This document shows, piece by piece, positions 28,645 through 36,975 of a DNA stretch of 43,113 bases. The DNA comes from UBA4656 sp002405525 (GTDB taxonomy: Bacteria; Pseudomonadota; Gammaproteobacteria; Xanthomonadales; Ahniellaceae). The DNA lies in assembly GCA_036723735.1 (NCBI GenBank), contig DAIMGT010000028.1:1-43113 (forward strand), written 5' to 3'. The position numbers and the translations under genes are program-made. Every line of letters starts with the position of its first letter. The first letter of the stretch is position 1. Below the pieces are notes generated by a model. It did no database searches. It was not told the origin of the DNA and was given only the letters and a program-made list of their open reading frames with translations.

Positions 28645-30171
28645 GGGGTCCGGCCACGGCTTTTGGAGTGGCGCGTGCGCCGATACCTCGCCCTGACGCC
28701 GGGGCATGCGCGGGCACTGCACGTCCAAAGCACGTGCATGGTTCGCAAGCCGATCCGGTCGCGGCCGAGCAGTGGACCCTGTCCAGCGACCCGCCGGCGG
28801 GTGGCGAAGGCCGTGGAGCCGCCGGCCGACACCTCCTCCTGGTCGGCCGTGAATCAACCGGCCCAAGGCGCCGCCGCCGTGAATCACACCGCAACACCGA
28901 GCAGGCGTGCGACGGCCGACTCCAATCGCCTCAGGGAAGGACGCACGACCGGGGACCTCCATCCCTGTCTGCCGGGGGCGCACGCCCCACTCGCAGCAGC
29001 GAGCCGCGCCTGGCAGACCCTGATCCCGCCGTCGCGCGGCGCCAGCGAACCCCGCCTCCCTGCGCTCGCCCTTTTCCGTGTCGCTGTTCTGGGCTCCGCA
29101 GCGGGAGGCGGGCTGCCTTGGGGCCACCGCCACGCGGCGCGGACGGACCGCATGGCCCGGGCGCAGCGCAGACGGATGGGCCTTACGTGTTGGCGAGGGA
29201 TTGCGATGGATCGCCTGCTTGGCCGCGTGGCCCCGTTGGTCGCATTGACCGTTCCGGCCGCGGTGGCGCCCAGGCCTTGAGGGCACATCGGCGAACGGCT
29301 GGTCGCCCACGGCGTCGTGGCCACGGACTTCATCGGCTCAGATGCCGGGCCGGGTGGGACCCAGTTGCGCCTCACCACGATGGACAGGATCGCCGTCGGC
29401 GGCCGCGGCCGCGACCGCTACAGGTCTGGCGGCTGCTTGCCGCGCAGTGGCGCCATGTTCTGCTCTTGCACACCGCCCAGCCACAGCATGTGCGCCGCTC
29501 CTGCGCACCCCTGTGCCCGTAGCATTCGCGCGTCCATGCACGTCAAGGTGAACGTTGACGTTGAGTGCACTGCCGAGGCGCTGGATCAGGGTCAACACGC
29601 GGGCGGCCGGCGCCGGGCGCGCCGCCGCGGGCGCAGGCGATGGGGTCTGCGCGGCGGGCCGGGTCTTTTCGCCGCACGCCTTCAGCAGGCCCGTACTGGC
29701 CAGCGAGGTCAGCGACCGCAGCAGCGAGGCGAAGCGGCGGCGCGTGGTCATCGGCGTCTGCCCGGTTTGCCGACGACGGTCTGCGGGTGTCGGCAATGTG
29801 CCCCATTCGGGCGTGGATTCCCCGGTTATTCGATTGCTGGCCGCGGACGGGCCTTGCGCTGCGCGAAGGATGGCGGATGCCGGCCCAGGCGCTGGCAGAA
29901 CCGGGCCCCTCTGTGAGGGCGAACGCGCCAGCGCCCGCGCGCGATCTCACCGGGACATCGGCCATCTTCGCCCGCAGGGGAGGTGCGCGAGGCGCGCGGC
30001 GCGGCTCTGCGAACGGTCGGGATGCACCGCAGCACTCGCGCGCGGTCGGGGCCGTCCACCGCGCGGGAGGCGTGCGGATGCGGCGAGCCGAGCGCGCACC
30101 GCGTCAGGGCGAATCACGCCGCGTCGCGGGCTGCCTATGCTGTCTCTCCCACCATCCGGAGGTCCTTCAGC
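28645..30171. other. Long region without an intact gene
   Basis: About 1.5 kb. No open frame on either strand has convincing start, codon bias and homology over its length. It holds a 7-bp hairpin TGCACGT/ACGTGCA (28718-28738) and a probable IS91 transposase remnant (29540-29751, minus). The short plus-strand frame ending at 29280 is not supported. I regard it as decayed accessory DNA. Confidence 0.55.
29540..29751 (-). pseudogene. Probable IS91-family transposase remnant
   Basis: From ATG 29751 the minus strand has strongly GC-biased third positions over about 55-60 codons, then VLTLIQRLGSALNVNVHLDV. This closely resembles the IS91 Y2 transposase stretch TLIQRFGSALNLNVHFH, which contains the HUH metal site; here the second His is Asp. 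Codon bias collapses soon after, and a short biased stretch (MLWLGGVQEQNMAPLRGKQP) resumes in another frame. Upstream residues contain LLKACGEK, which could also be read as a lipoprotein signal. The evidence is by eye only. Confidence 0.42.
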
Positions 30172-30738
30172 ATGCGCCTCGTCGCTTTCGCCCCCTTGCT
30201 CTTGTGCAGTGCCGCCGCGTTCGCCGCAAGCGCCCAATACACGCTGGATTCGCGCCACAGCAACGTGCATTTCGGCTACGACTACGACGGATATGCACGC
30301 CAAGTGTTCGCCATGCACGCCCCCGCGGCGGAGCTGAGCTTCGATGCCGCCGATCCGAGCGCATCCACGCTGCGCGCGTCGGTGCCGATCTCCGGCATCT
30401 CGACCGGGCTGGAGTCGTTCGACAGCAAGTTCCAGACCGCGGAGTACTTCGACGCCGCGTCGTTCCCGCAGGCGACGTTCACGAGCACCACCGTGCGTGT
30501 CCCATCGCCCGGGCGGCTGCAGGTCGACGGCGATCTGTCGCTGCGCGGCGTGAGCCGGCCGGCAACGATGGAAGTCACCCTCAACAAGCCCGCCGCGGGC
30601 GAGGCAGCGGGCGCGGACACGCTCGGGTTCCGCGGCGTGATGCGCGTGCGGCGCAGCGAGTTTGGTTTGGGCATGTACGGCGATTCGGTGGGCGACGAAA
30701 TCGAGATCGTGGTCAACGCGATCTTCAAGGCGAAGTGA
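30172..30738 (+). CDS. YceI family periplasmic protein
   Basis: A 188-residue protein with signal peptide MRLVAFAPLLLCSAAAFAASA and a lipocalin-like YceI barrel: YTLDSRHSNVHFGYDYDG, FDSKFQTAEYFDAASFPQATF, VDGDLSLRGVSRPATMEVTLN and MRVRRSEFGLGMYGDSVGDEIEI. YceI proteins bind polyisoprenoids and are often next to cytochrome b561, as here. GGAGG lies 9 nt before the ATG at 30172. It looks intact although its neighbour is broken. Confidence 0.93.
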   Translation: MRLVAFAPLLLCSAAAFAASAQYTLDSRHSNVHFGYDYDGYARQVFAMHAPAAELSFDAADPSASTLRASVPISGISTGLESFDSKFQTAEYFDAASFPQATFTSTTVRVPSPGRLQVDGDLSLRGVSRPATMEVTLNKPAAGEAAGADTLGFRGVMRVRRSEFGLGMYGDSVGDEIEIVVNAIFKAK

Positions 30739-30775
30739 GGCGCACCCGTGGCATCCGGTGGCCGGGCGCGCGGCC

Positions 30776-31360
30776 ATGACGGGCGCGGACGGCAGAAGCG
30801 GCGCGCGCTACGGCACGCTGATGATCGGCCCGCCCTGGGTGATGCCGATGGGGGTGATCGTGGCGCCCGGGGTCGGGACCTCGATGACCATCCTTGCGGT
30901 ATCGCCGATCAAGCTGAAGGTCTCTGCCTGGCACGAGTCGGTTGAACTGGCCGTGCTCGCGCTCGCGCTGCTGCGACTGGCCTCGCGCGCCGCCCGCGGC
31001 GCGCCGCCGCTGCCGGTGTCAATGCCACGCTGGCAGCGGTGGGCGGCGCACGGCGAACACGGCGCGCTCTACCTGATGATGTTGGCGTTGCCGGTCACCG
31101 GTGGGTTGCAGGCCTCGGCGGCCGGGTTCCCGCTGTCGTGATTCGGGCTGTTCAAGGTGCCAGCGCTGGTCGCACGCGACTGCGAGGTCTTCGCTTCCTG
31201 GCAGCAGGTCCACGAGTTCATGGCCTGGACGCTGCTGGCACCGGTCGCGATCCGCGTGGCGGCGGCGCTCAAGCACCACGGGGTCGATCACGACGGGGTG
31301 TTGCCGCGCATGCTGCCGCGGCGTGCGCCGCGCCGTAAGCCGGAAGGAGCCGGGTCCTGA
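30776..31360 (+). pseudogene. Cytochrome b561 pseudogene
   Basis: The frame reads a b561 protein: ARYGTLMIG, KLKVSAWHES, VLALALLRLASR, MPRWQRWAAHGEHGALYLMMLALPVTG, then AAGFPLS and a TGA at 31139-31141 where the family has Trp (VVWFG). The same frame resumes after it with LPALVARDCEVFASWQQVHEFMAWTLLAPVAIRVAAALKHH and ends at 31360. Besides the nonsense codon, two of the usual haem-ligand positions are changed: the helix-1 His (family HW) reads Pro-Trp, and the His in the last helix (family ALHVAAALKHH) is Arg. Helix 1 is also proline- and valine-altered. It follows yceI by 37 nt, its usual partner. Confidence 0.85.
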
Positions 31361-31818
31361 GCGCAGCCCAGACGATGCTTGCGGCGGCGCTGCTGCTGGG
31401 CATACAGGCAGACGCGCGCCACGGATGCCGCAATCGCGAATCAATCGAGCAAACGATTGATTCCTCGGGAGCGAGTCCGGGCATGCGTCGGACTCGCAAC
31501 GTTGAGAAAGTGCGGGAAAGCACTTTCTCGACCGCCCGCGGGGGGCGGGGCGTGGCGCATCGCGATCTCTCGGTGTAGCCGCCGCACCCCACGGGGACAG
31601 GTGGGTCGCCCCTCGCCCCAATCCGTCGTTCCGACCCGCGCTCTTGGCGCGAGCGTTCGGCGGGCCGCCGCCTGCTACGGCATCTCCCGCCTGACCCACC
31701 TGGTGAGAGGGGCTGGGTGCGCCGCATGTCGCTTCAAGGCTGCGACAGCGCGCTGCGAATGCTGATCGTGCGGCGCGTGCGAGGCCCCGCGCGCGAGGCG
31801 CGTCGAGACGGCCCCGCC
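31361..31818. other. Intergenic region with a tandem hairpin array and a long-range inverted repeat
   Basis: No gene is seen in 458 bases between the convergent b561 pseudogene and the PfkB kinase gene. It contains four successive hairpins (31438-31548) and a perfect 10-bp inverted repeat, CAGGTGGGTC (31598-31607) and GACCCACCTG (31693-31702), 85 nt apart. Confidence 0.65.
31438..31548. repeat. Tandem array of four hairpins
   Basis: In 111 bp there are: GAATCAATCG/CGATTGATTC (31438-31463, 10 bp, 6-nt loop); GCGAGTCCG/CGGACTCGC (31471-31497, 9 bp, 9-nt loop); a 13-bp stem GTTGAGAAAGTGC/GCACTTTCTCGAC with one T-G pair (31501-31532, loop GGGAAA); and CCGCCC/GGGCGG (31532-31548). The second hairpin resembles the central hairpin of the 3' element family described elsewhere in this window. 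Strand of function is unknown. Confidence 0.8.
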
Positions 31819-32751
31819 TCAGAGCGAATACCCGAACTGCTGCCGGAACTGCTCGGCGAACTCGTCGCGGGTGAAGCGCTGGTTCTGAGTGCCGGGGTGC
31901 TCGATCTTGAGCGCGCCCATCAGGGATGCGATGCGGCCTGAGGTGGCGAGGTCCATGTCGCGGGTGAGGCCGAAGATGAGTCCCGCGCGGTAGGCATCGC
32001 CGCAGCCGGTCGGGTCGGTGATGCGCCGCTCGGCGGCGGGCGGGATCTCGAGCAGGCCCTTGCGGGTGTGGATCAGCGATCCCTTCGGGCCGCGGGTGAC
32101 GATGTACGCCGTCACCCGGTCGGCGATCTGTGCCTCGCTCCAGCCGGTGCGCTGCTGCAGCAGGTTGCTCTCGTAGTCGTTGACGGTCACGTAGTCGGCC
32201 TGCTCGATGAAGGCACGGAACTCGGCGCCGTCGAACAGCGGCAATGCCTGGCCGGGATCGAAAATGAAGGGAATGTCGGCTTCCGCGAACTCGCGCGCGT
32301 GCTTCAACATGGCTTCGCGCGTGTTGGGCGCGACGATGCCGAAGCGCGCGCCCGGAATCCTGCGCGCGTCGATGTCCACCGAGCGCACCATTGCGCCCGG
32401 GTGGAAGGCGGTGATCTGGTTGTCGTCGAGGTCGGTGGTGATGTAGGCCTGCGCGGTGTAGAGCTCCGGGATCTCGATCACGTGCGTGAGGTCGATGCCG
32501 CAGCGCGTGAAGTGTTCGCGGTAGGGCCCGAAGTCCTGACCCACCGCCGACATCGGGATCGGCGACTCGCCGAGCAGCCGCAGGTTGTAGGCGATGTTGC
32601 CGGCGCAGCCGCCGAATTCGCGACGCATGCGCGGCACCAGGAAAGCCACGTTCAGGATGTGCACCTTGTCCGGCAGGATGTGGTTCTTGAACTGGTCCTG
32701 GAACACCATGATGGTGTCGTAAGCGAGCGATCCGGAGATCAGGGCGGACAT
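31819..32751 (-). CDS. PfkB-family kinase, adenosine kinase-like
   Basis: A 310-residue ribokinase-fold sugar or nucleoside kinase. Motif 1 is REFGGCAGNIAYNLRLLG and motif 2 is ITDPTGCGDAYRAGLIFGL, containing the catalytic Asp (about residue 248). The N-terminal SGSLAYDTIMVFQDQFKNHILPDK and the Cys in GGCAGN match proteins annotated as bacterial adenosine kinase rather than fructokinase or PfkB proper. The ATG at 32751 is conserved. It stands 97 nt downstream of the sigma factor gene on the same strand; linkage to it is uncertain. Confidence 0.87.
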   Translation of the reverse strand: MSALISGSLAYDTIMVFQDQFKNHILPDKVHILNVAFLVPRMRREFGGCAGNIAYNLRLLGESPIPMSAVGQDFGPYREHFTRCGIDLTHVIEIPELYTAQAYITTDLDDNQITAFHPGAMVRSVDIDARRIPGARFGIVAPNTREAMLKHAREFAEADIPFIFDPGQALPLFDGAEFRAFIEQADYVTVNDYESNLLQQRTGWSEAQIADRVTAYIVTRGPKGSLIHTRKGLLEIPPAAERRITDPTGCGDAYRAGLIFGLTRDMDLATSGRIASLMGALKIEHPGTQNQRFTRDEFAEQFRQQFGYSL

Positions 32752-32848
32752 GGGGCAGGGCCTCGGGCAAAGCGCGGATTCTGCGCGAAAAGCGCGGTGG
32801 CGTCGAATCAGGACGGGCGCGCCGGCGCGGACAGTGCAGGCGCGGTGC

Positions 32849-34102
32849 TCACGGGTCCGGGCCGAGCGCGGCGATGCGAGCGTCGATCAGCGCGCGCTCG
32901 GCGTCGGATCGCGCCTGCGCCCGGGCGGCGCGCCACGCCTCGAGGGCTTCGCCCTCGCGACCGACACGATGCAGGAACTCGGCTCTCGCGGCCTCGCCGA
33001 AGGGATAGCGCTCGCGCGGCAGCAGCGGCAGCGTGGCCTCGACGGCGGCCAGACCTTCCGCGGCACCGCGCGCCTCGCCGAGCGCTATCGCATGCGCCAG
33101 CCGCGGCACGGGCGCCGGGTCGAGCGCGAGCAAGCGCTCGTACCAGCCGACGATCGTGGCCCAGTCGGTGGCCGCGTAGGAAGGGGCGGCGGCGTGCGCG
33201 GCGGCGATCGCCGCCTCGCAGTGCCAGCGGGTGAGGCGGTCGCCGCGCCCGGCGCGCGCGAGGTGCCGGTGGCCGAGCGCTACCAGGCCCGCGTCCCAGC
33301 GCTCGCGCGGCTGCTCGGGCAGGCGCAGCGGCGTGCCGTCGGCGTCGACGCGGCCCGACAGGCGCGCGGCGTGCAGGCACATCAGGGCCGCCAGCACGTC
33401 GGCCTCCGGCGCGCCCGCCACCGGGTGGGCGGCGAGTGCGCACACCAGGCGCAGCGCCTGGAAGCAAAGCTCGCGTCGCGCGTAGGACGATCCCTGCGCG
33501 CTCTGGTAGCCCTCGTTGAACATCACGTACAGCGCGGTCAGCACGGCGTCGCGCCGCGCCGGCAGTGCGTCGGGGCTCGGCACGGCGAGCGGCTCGCCGA
33601 GTGCGGCGAGCCGCTCGCGCGCACGCTCCAGGCGCTTGGCGAGCGCGGCTTCGGTCAGCAGCAGCCCGGCGGCGAGTTCGCGCACGCCGAGGCCGCCGAG
33701 CGTGCGTAGTGCGAGCGCCACCTGCGCGACTGGCGGCAGCGCGGGATGGCAGACCGCGAACAGGAGGGCCAGTTCGTCATCGTCGAGCTCGCGGGCGAAT
33801 CGCTCGCGGTTGTCCGGCGACGGCGCTGCGGGCAGATCATCCAACGCATGTCCGGTCTCGCGCCGCGACGCCCAGCGATGTTCGTCGATCAACGCGCGGC
33901 GCGCGGCCTCGAACAGCCACGCCGCCGGATTTTCCGGCATGCCGTCGAATGGCCAGTGGCGCAGCGCGGCGACCATCGCCTGCTGCAGCGCGTCCTCGCA
34001 GGCGGCGAGCCGCGCGGTGCCGGCGTGGCGCAGCAACTGCGCCAGCAGGCGGCCGTGGTGTTCGCGGAACAGCACGGCCAGCCGGGAGACGACCTCGCTC
34101 AC
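32849..34102 (-). CDS. ECF42-like RNA polymerase sigma factor with C-terminal TPR-like domain
   Basis: A 417-residue sigma factor far longer than a classical ECF protein. Residues 1-160 hold sigma2 (ACEDALQQAMVAALRHWPFDGMPENPAAWLFEAARRALIDEHR) and sigma4 (ALRTLGGLGVRELAAGLLLTEAALAKRLERARERLA). The rest is an alpha-helical repeat domain with MFNEGYQSAQGSSYARRELCFQALRL and YERLLALDPAPVPRLAHAIALGEARG, the C-terminal extension typical of the ECF42 group. No anti-sigma gene is present; these factors pair with DGPF proteins, and one overlaps here by 4 nt (GTGA). The start GTG 34102 follows from that overlap. Confidence 0.9.
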   Translation of the reverse strand: MSEVVSRLAVLFREHHGRLLAQLLRHAGTARLAACEDALQQAMVAALRHWPFDGMPENPAAWLFEAARRALIDEHRWASRRETGHALDDLPAAPSPDNRERFARELDDDELALLFAVCHPALPPVAQVALALRTLGGLGVRELAAGLLLTEAALAKRLERARERLAALGEPLAVPSPDALPARRDAVLTALYVMFNEGYQSAQGSSYARRELCFQALRLVCALAAHPVAGAPEADVLAALMCLHAARLSGRVDADGTPLRLPEQPRERWDAGLVALGHRHLARAGRGDRLTRWHCEAAIAAAHAAAPSYAATDWATIVGWYERLLALDPAPVPRLAHAIALGEARGAAEGLAAVEATLPLLPRERYPFGEAARAEFLHRVGREGEALEAWRAARAQARSDAERALIDARIAALGPDP

Positions 34103-34455
34103 GCGCGGGCGTCCACCTCGCGCAGCTCGATCCAGTTGCCCGGCAAGTCCAGGTGCGGGCAGGTGTCGGCGATCCGGCGCGCGGCCTCGCGGTCGGCCGC
34201 GCTGACCATGAAGAAGCCGCCGATGACGTCCTTGGCCTCGGCATAGGGGCCGTCGGTGGCCAGCGTGCCGCCCGCGCTGCGGCGCAGGTGCAGACCACCG
34301 TCGTCGGTGAGCTTCTGCGAGGGCCCCAGCAGGCCGCGTTCGCCCAGCGCCGCCGCCCAGGCGGCGTAGCGTTCGATGATCGCGCCCATTTCCTCCGGGC
34401 CCATGCCGGCATAGGCGGCGGGCGTTTCGTGCAGCAGCAGCAGATACGGTTTCAT
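34099..34455 (-). CDS. YCII/DGPF-domain protein, partner of the ECF sigma factor
   Basis: A 118-residue YCII-related protein. The motif DGPYAEAKDVIGGFFMV is the DGPF signature (DGPFAExKExxGGF). Such proteins are encoded next to ECF42 sigma factors, with unknown biochemical role. The ATG at 34455 gives MKPYLLLLHETPAAYAGM, as in the family. Its stop overlaps the sigma factor start, so the pair is translationally coupled. It is divergent from the parA-like gene. Confidence 0.92.
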   Translation of the reverse strand: MKPYLLLLHETPAAYAGMGPEEMGAIIERYAAWAAALGERGLLGPSQKLTDDGGLHLRRSAGGTLATDGPYAEAKDVIGGFFMVSAADREAARRIADTCPHLDLPGNWIELREVDARA

Positions 34456-34566
34456 GGCGATGTTCCGTGTGCGCAGCGGCCCCGATGGCTGCTGTCAACG
34501 GGATGACGATCGAGGCCCGCCGGATCTGACATCGCCGTGGCGGGCATCCTCGCCGGCCCGCGGTTT

Positions 34567-34593
34567 GGCTACAAGTGATTGATCAGTGTAGCC
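34567..34593. promoter_or_regulatory. Inverted repeat upstream of the parA-like gene
   Basis: GGCTACA and TGTAGCC are perfect 7-bp arms around a 13-bp centre that itself contains TGAT/ATCA. It lies 66 nt before the parA ATG, in an AT-rich patch. It may be an operator for ParA autoregulation or for a repressor; the position relative to a promoter could not be fixed. Confidence 0.45.
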
Positions 34594-34658
34594 TTTCGGA
34601 AGCGGCGGCGGGCGAGGGTCCGCACCGCGCGGTTTCCGTTCACGCTGGGAGTGCGCCG

Positions 34659-35291
34659 ATGCTCAAGATCCTGGTGGCCAGTTCCAAGGGCGGTTGCGGC
34701 AAATCGACCGTCTCGACCAACCTCGCGGCCCATTTCGCGCAGGCCGGCAAGAACACCGCGATTGTGGACGCCGACCGGCAGGGATCGTCCTTCCACTGGT
34801 GCCAACGCCGGCCCGAGAACGTGCCGGGGGTGCTCGGCATCGAGGGCGCGCGGCGCGGCTGGGCGGCGCGGCTGCCGGCCGACACCCAGCGCGTGATCGT
34901 CGATACCGCGGCCGGCATCCGTGCTGCCGAGGTCGGCGAGTACCTCGACGACGTCGACGCGCGGGTGGTGCCGGTCCTGCCCTCGGTGTTCGACCTCGAG
35001 GCCAGCACGGCCTTCCTCGCCGAGGTGGCGGAACTGCCGCGGATCAAACGCGGCAAGGTGCCGGTGGCGCTGGTCGCCAACCGGCTCAAGCCATGGACCA
35101 GCAACTCGCAGGAGCAACTGGCGGCGATGAAGGGTCTGCCCTTCCCGGTCGTCGCGCAGTTGCGTGACTCGCTGGGCTACGTCGTGCTCAGCGGGCTGGG
35201 CAAGAGCATCTTCGATTACGGGTCGGAAAACGTGCGCGGCCACCAGGAGGACTGGGCGCCGCTGCTCAAGTGGCTGAAGAAGGCCGGCTGA
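34659..35291 (+). CDS. Orphan ParA-family ATPase
   Basis: A 210-residue deviant-Walker ATPase. It begins MLKILVASSKGGCGKSTVSTNLAAHF (signature Lys in KGGCGKST), with Walker A' IVDADRQGSS and Walker B RVIVDTAAGI. The short size without an N-terminal helix-turn-helix is type Ib-like (MipZ/ParA orphan). No parB or centromere-like array is adjacent, so cargo cannot be assigned. GGGAG lies upstream of the ATG at 34659. The TGA stop is the first three bases of a copy of the 3' element family. Confidence 0.9.
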   Translation: MLKILVASSKGGCGKSTVSTNLAAHFAQAGKNTAIVDADRQGSSFHWCQRRPENVPGVLGIEGARRGWAARLPADTQRVIVDTAAGIRAAEVGEYLDDVDARVVPVLPSVFDLEASTAFLAEVAELPRIKRGKVPVALVANRLKPWTSNSQEQLAAMKGLPFPVVAQLRDSLGYVVLSGLGKSIFDYGSENVRGHQEDWAPLLKWLKKAG

Positions 35292-35435
35292 GAGGCTGGC
35301 AGAAAACAGCCTGTCCGGCAGGCCGTGGGTGCCCCGCGCGCGGGTCCTGCACGCCAGTATGCGTCGCGGGAGCGAGTCCAGACCCTCCCCGGGCTCGCGA
35401 CCGGAAAAACCCGCAGGATGCGGGTTATTCACAGG
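35289..35435 (+). repeat. 3' element, copy A (after parA-like gene)
   Basis: Begins at the TGA stop of parA and reads in its direction. Stems visible: AGGCTG/CAGCCT right after the stop (8-nt loop), GCGAGTC/GGCTCGC in the centre (one G-T pair), and AACCCGCA/TGCGGGTT (35408-35426, 3-nt loop) followed by ATTCACAGG. The last has an A-run before it and a T-rich tail after it, so it could terminate transcription from both sides. Similarity to copies B and C is about 60% by eye with conserved blocks. Confidence 0.75.
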
Positions 35436-35541
35436 CGCCCAGCGGTCGCGGTACCGACGAGGGCGACGCGTCCCGTCAGCGGCCGGTGTCCGATCCCGGC
35501 TCCGCGTGCACGTCGCGGGCGCTCCGATTCGGCCCGTGCCC

Positions 35542-36975
35542 TCAGTTGCCGGGCAGGCTGCCGCCGGACCATCCGGGCACGAAGATCTCGATCGACTTCA
35601 CGTCCCGCGGGCTCATCGACAGCGTGATGCCGCCCTCGGAGGCGTCCAATGCGAGATCCATGCCGATCGAGTTCCACTTGGTCAGTCGCCCCGTGCGCTG
35701 CGTGCCGTGCACGGTGGCTACACGCAGCATCGCGCCCTCGCGGCCGCGCAGGTCGGCATAGGGAACCCCGACCCAGTCGTCGCCCTGCGCGGCGATGGGC
35801 GCCGCCGGAGCGCCGGTGGCGACCGGCATCTTCGACGTGCCGGTGCCGACCGGCGTTGCCGGGGTGCCGCTGGCGACCTGCGGAGCGGCGGTCTCCGCCG
35901 GCCGCCGCGGCGCGACGGCGGCGCGGCGGGCGGCCTCCTCGGCCTCGATCTGTTGGGCCAGCGTGCGCGGCACCTCGCGCATCGGCACCGGCTCCACCAT
36001 CGCGACGTCCATCTGCCGCGGCACCGTCGAATCGTGGCCGACCTGCCAGCGGATCACCGCACCGAGCGGCGCGTCGCCCCTCAGCGAGGCGATGGCGATC
36101 GGCCGGCTCGGCATGCCGTTGACCAGCAGCCGGCCGCCGCTACGCGCGAACGTCCCGTAGGCCTGCCAGAAGGCGTCGCTGGGCACCATTCCCGCCGCGC
36201 GCAGCATGCGCTGCGCCACCGCGAGGTTGGCGGCGTGGAATGCCTCCGCGTCCTGCCGGTTGCGGGTCGTGCAGGCCGCATTGCGCGCTGCCGCGAAGCC
36301 CTCGTCGATGAACGCCAGCGCCACGTTCTCGAAGGCGGCGCCGGCCAGGGCCCCGAGGTTCCCGCTGGTGCCGCCGGGCACGCGCAGCCGCAACTGCAGG
36401 TTGAAGGCGGCGGAGCCCGCGCGCTCCACGCCAGTCTCCAGGCGCATCAGGTCGTCGACCCCGAAGTCGTAGCGCACGAACAGCCGCGGCGCCTGCCGCG
36501 GCAGGCCGAGGGCCACCAGGTCGCCGTCGGTGAACGGGTCGTCCTGGCAGCCGGCGTGATCGAACAGCGCGCCGCTGGCGGCGCCGATCACCGCCGGCTC
36601 CGAGCTGTCGAGCTCAAGCAGCGAGGTGTCCAGACCGTCGACGCTGACGCCGAAGCGCTGCGGGAAGCCGCGCGGGCCGAGCAGCACCGTGCGCAGCAGC
36701 CAGCCCAACCCGGGCGTGCTCAGCGTCACGCGCTCGGCACGCAGGGTGCCGAACTGGCCCGCCACGCCGGCCACTTCGATCCGTTCGACCCCGATTTCAC
36801 CGTTCAGCCGCGCGAAGCTGCTGCCCCGGTTGATGACGGCGAACGGCCGGGCCTGCTCGATCCAGCGATCGACCGTCGCCGCGACGCGCCACTTGACCAC
36901 CAGCACGCCCAGGACGACCGGGAGCACCAAGGCCACGCCGGCCACCGCCAGGGCCTTCTTGAGCTTCATCGGCAT
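35542..36975 (-). CDS. Membrane-anchored protein of unknown function with C-terminal barrel-like domain
   Basis: About 477 residues; I do not recognise the family. An N-terminal segment (KKALAVAGVALVLPVVLGVLVVKW) is a single membrane anchor or uncleaved signal. A periplasmic region of about 270 residues follows, with DHAGCQDDPFTDGDL and MRLETGVERAGSAAFNLQLR, reminiscent of AsmA/YdgA-like lipid-transfer proteins only in general style. A Pro/Ala/Thr-rich linker (about 330-400) leads to a final domain of about 70 residues (DDWVGVPYADLRGREGAMLRV...GRLTKWNSIGMDLAL...VKSIEIFV) that looks like a small SH3- or Sm-like beta-barrel. ATG 36975 is a guess among 36987, 36975 and 36969. Confidence 0.75.
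   Translation of the reverse strand: MPMKLKKALAVAGVALVLPVVLGVLVVKWRVAATVDRWIEQARPFAVINRGSSFARLNGEIGVERIEVAGVAGQFGTLRAERVTLSTPGLGWLLRTVLLGPRGFPQRFGVSVDGLDTSLLELDSSEPAVIGAASGALFDHAGCQDDPFTDGDLVALGLPRQAPRLFVRYDFGVDDLMRLETGVERAGSAAFNLQLRLRVPGGTSGNLGALAGAAFENVALAFIDEGFAAARNAACTTRNRQDAEAFHAANLAVAQRMLRAAGMVPSDAFWQAYGTFARSGGRLLVNGMPSRPIAIASLRGDAPLGAVIRWQVGHDSTVPRQMDVAMVEPVPMREVPRTLAQQIEAEEAARRAAVAPRRPAETAAPQVASGTPATPVGTGTSKMPVATGAPAAPIAAQGDDWVGVPYADLRGREGAMLRVATVHGTQRTGRLTKWNSIGMDLALDASEGGITLSMSPRDVKSIEIFVPGWSGGSLPGN

Noticed and set aside
29317..29916. 199-residue plus-strand frame in the gene-free zone
   Set aside because: Cysteine- and arginine-rich with no codon bias; it is antisense to the transposase-like remnant.
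31139..31141. TGA read-through or selenocysteine in cytochrome b561
   Set aside because: The position is Trp in the family, two haem-ligand positions are also lost, and no SECIS-like hairpin follows.
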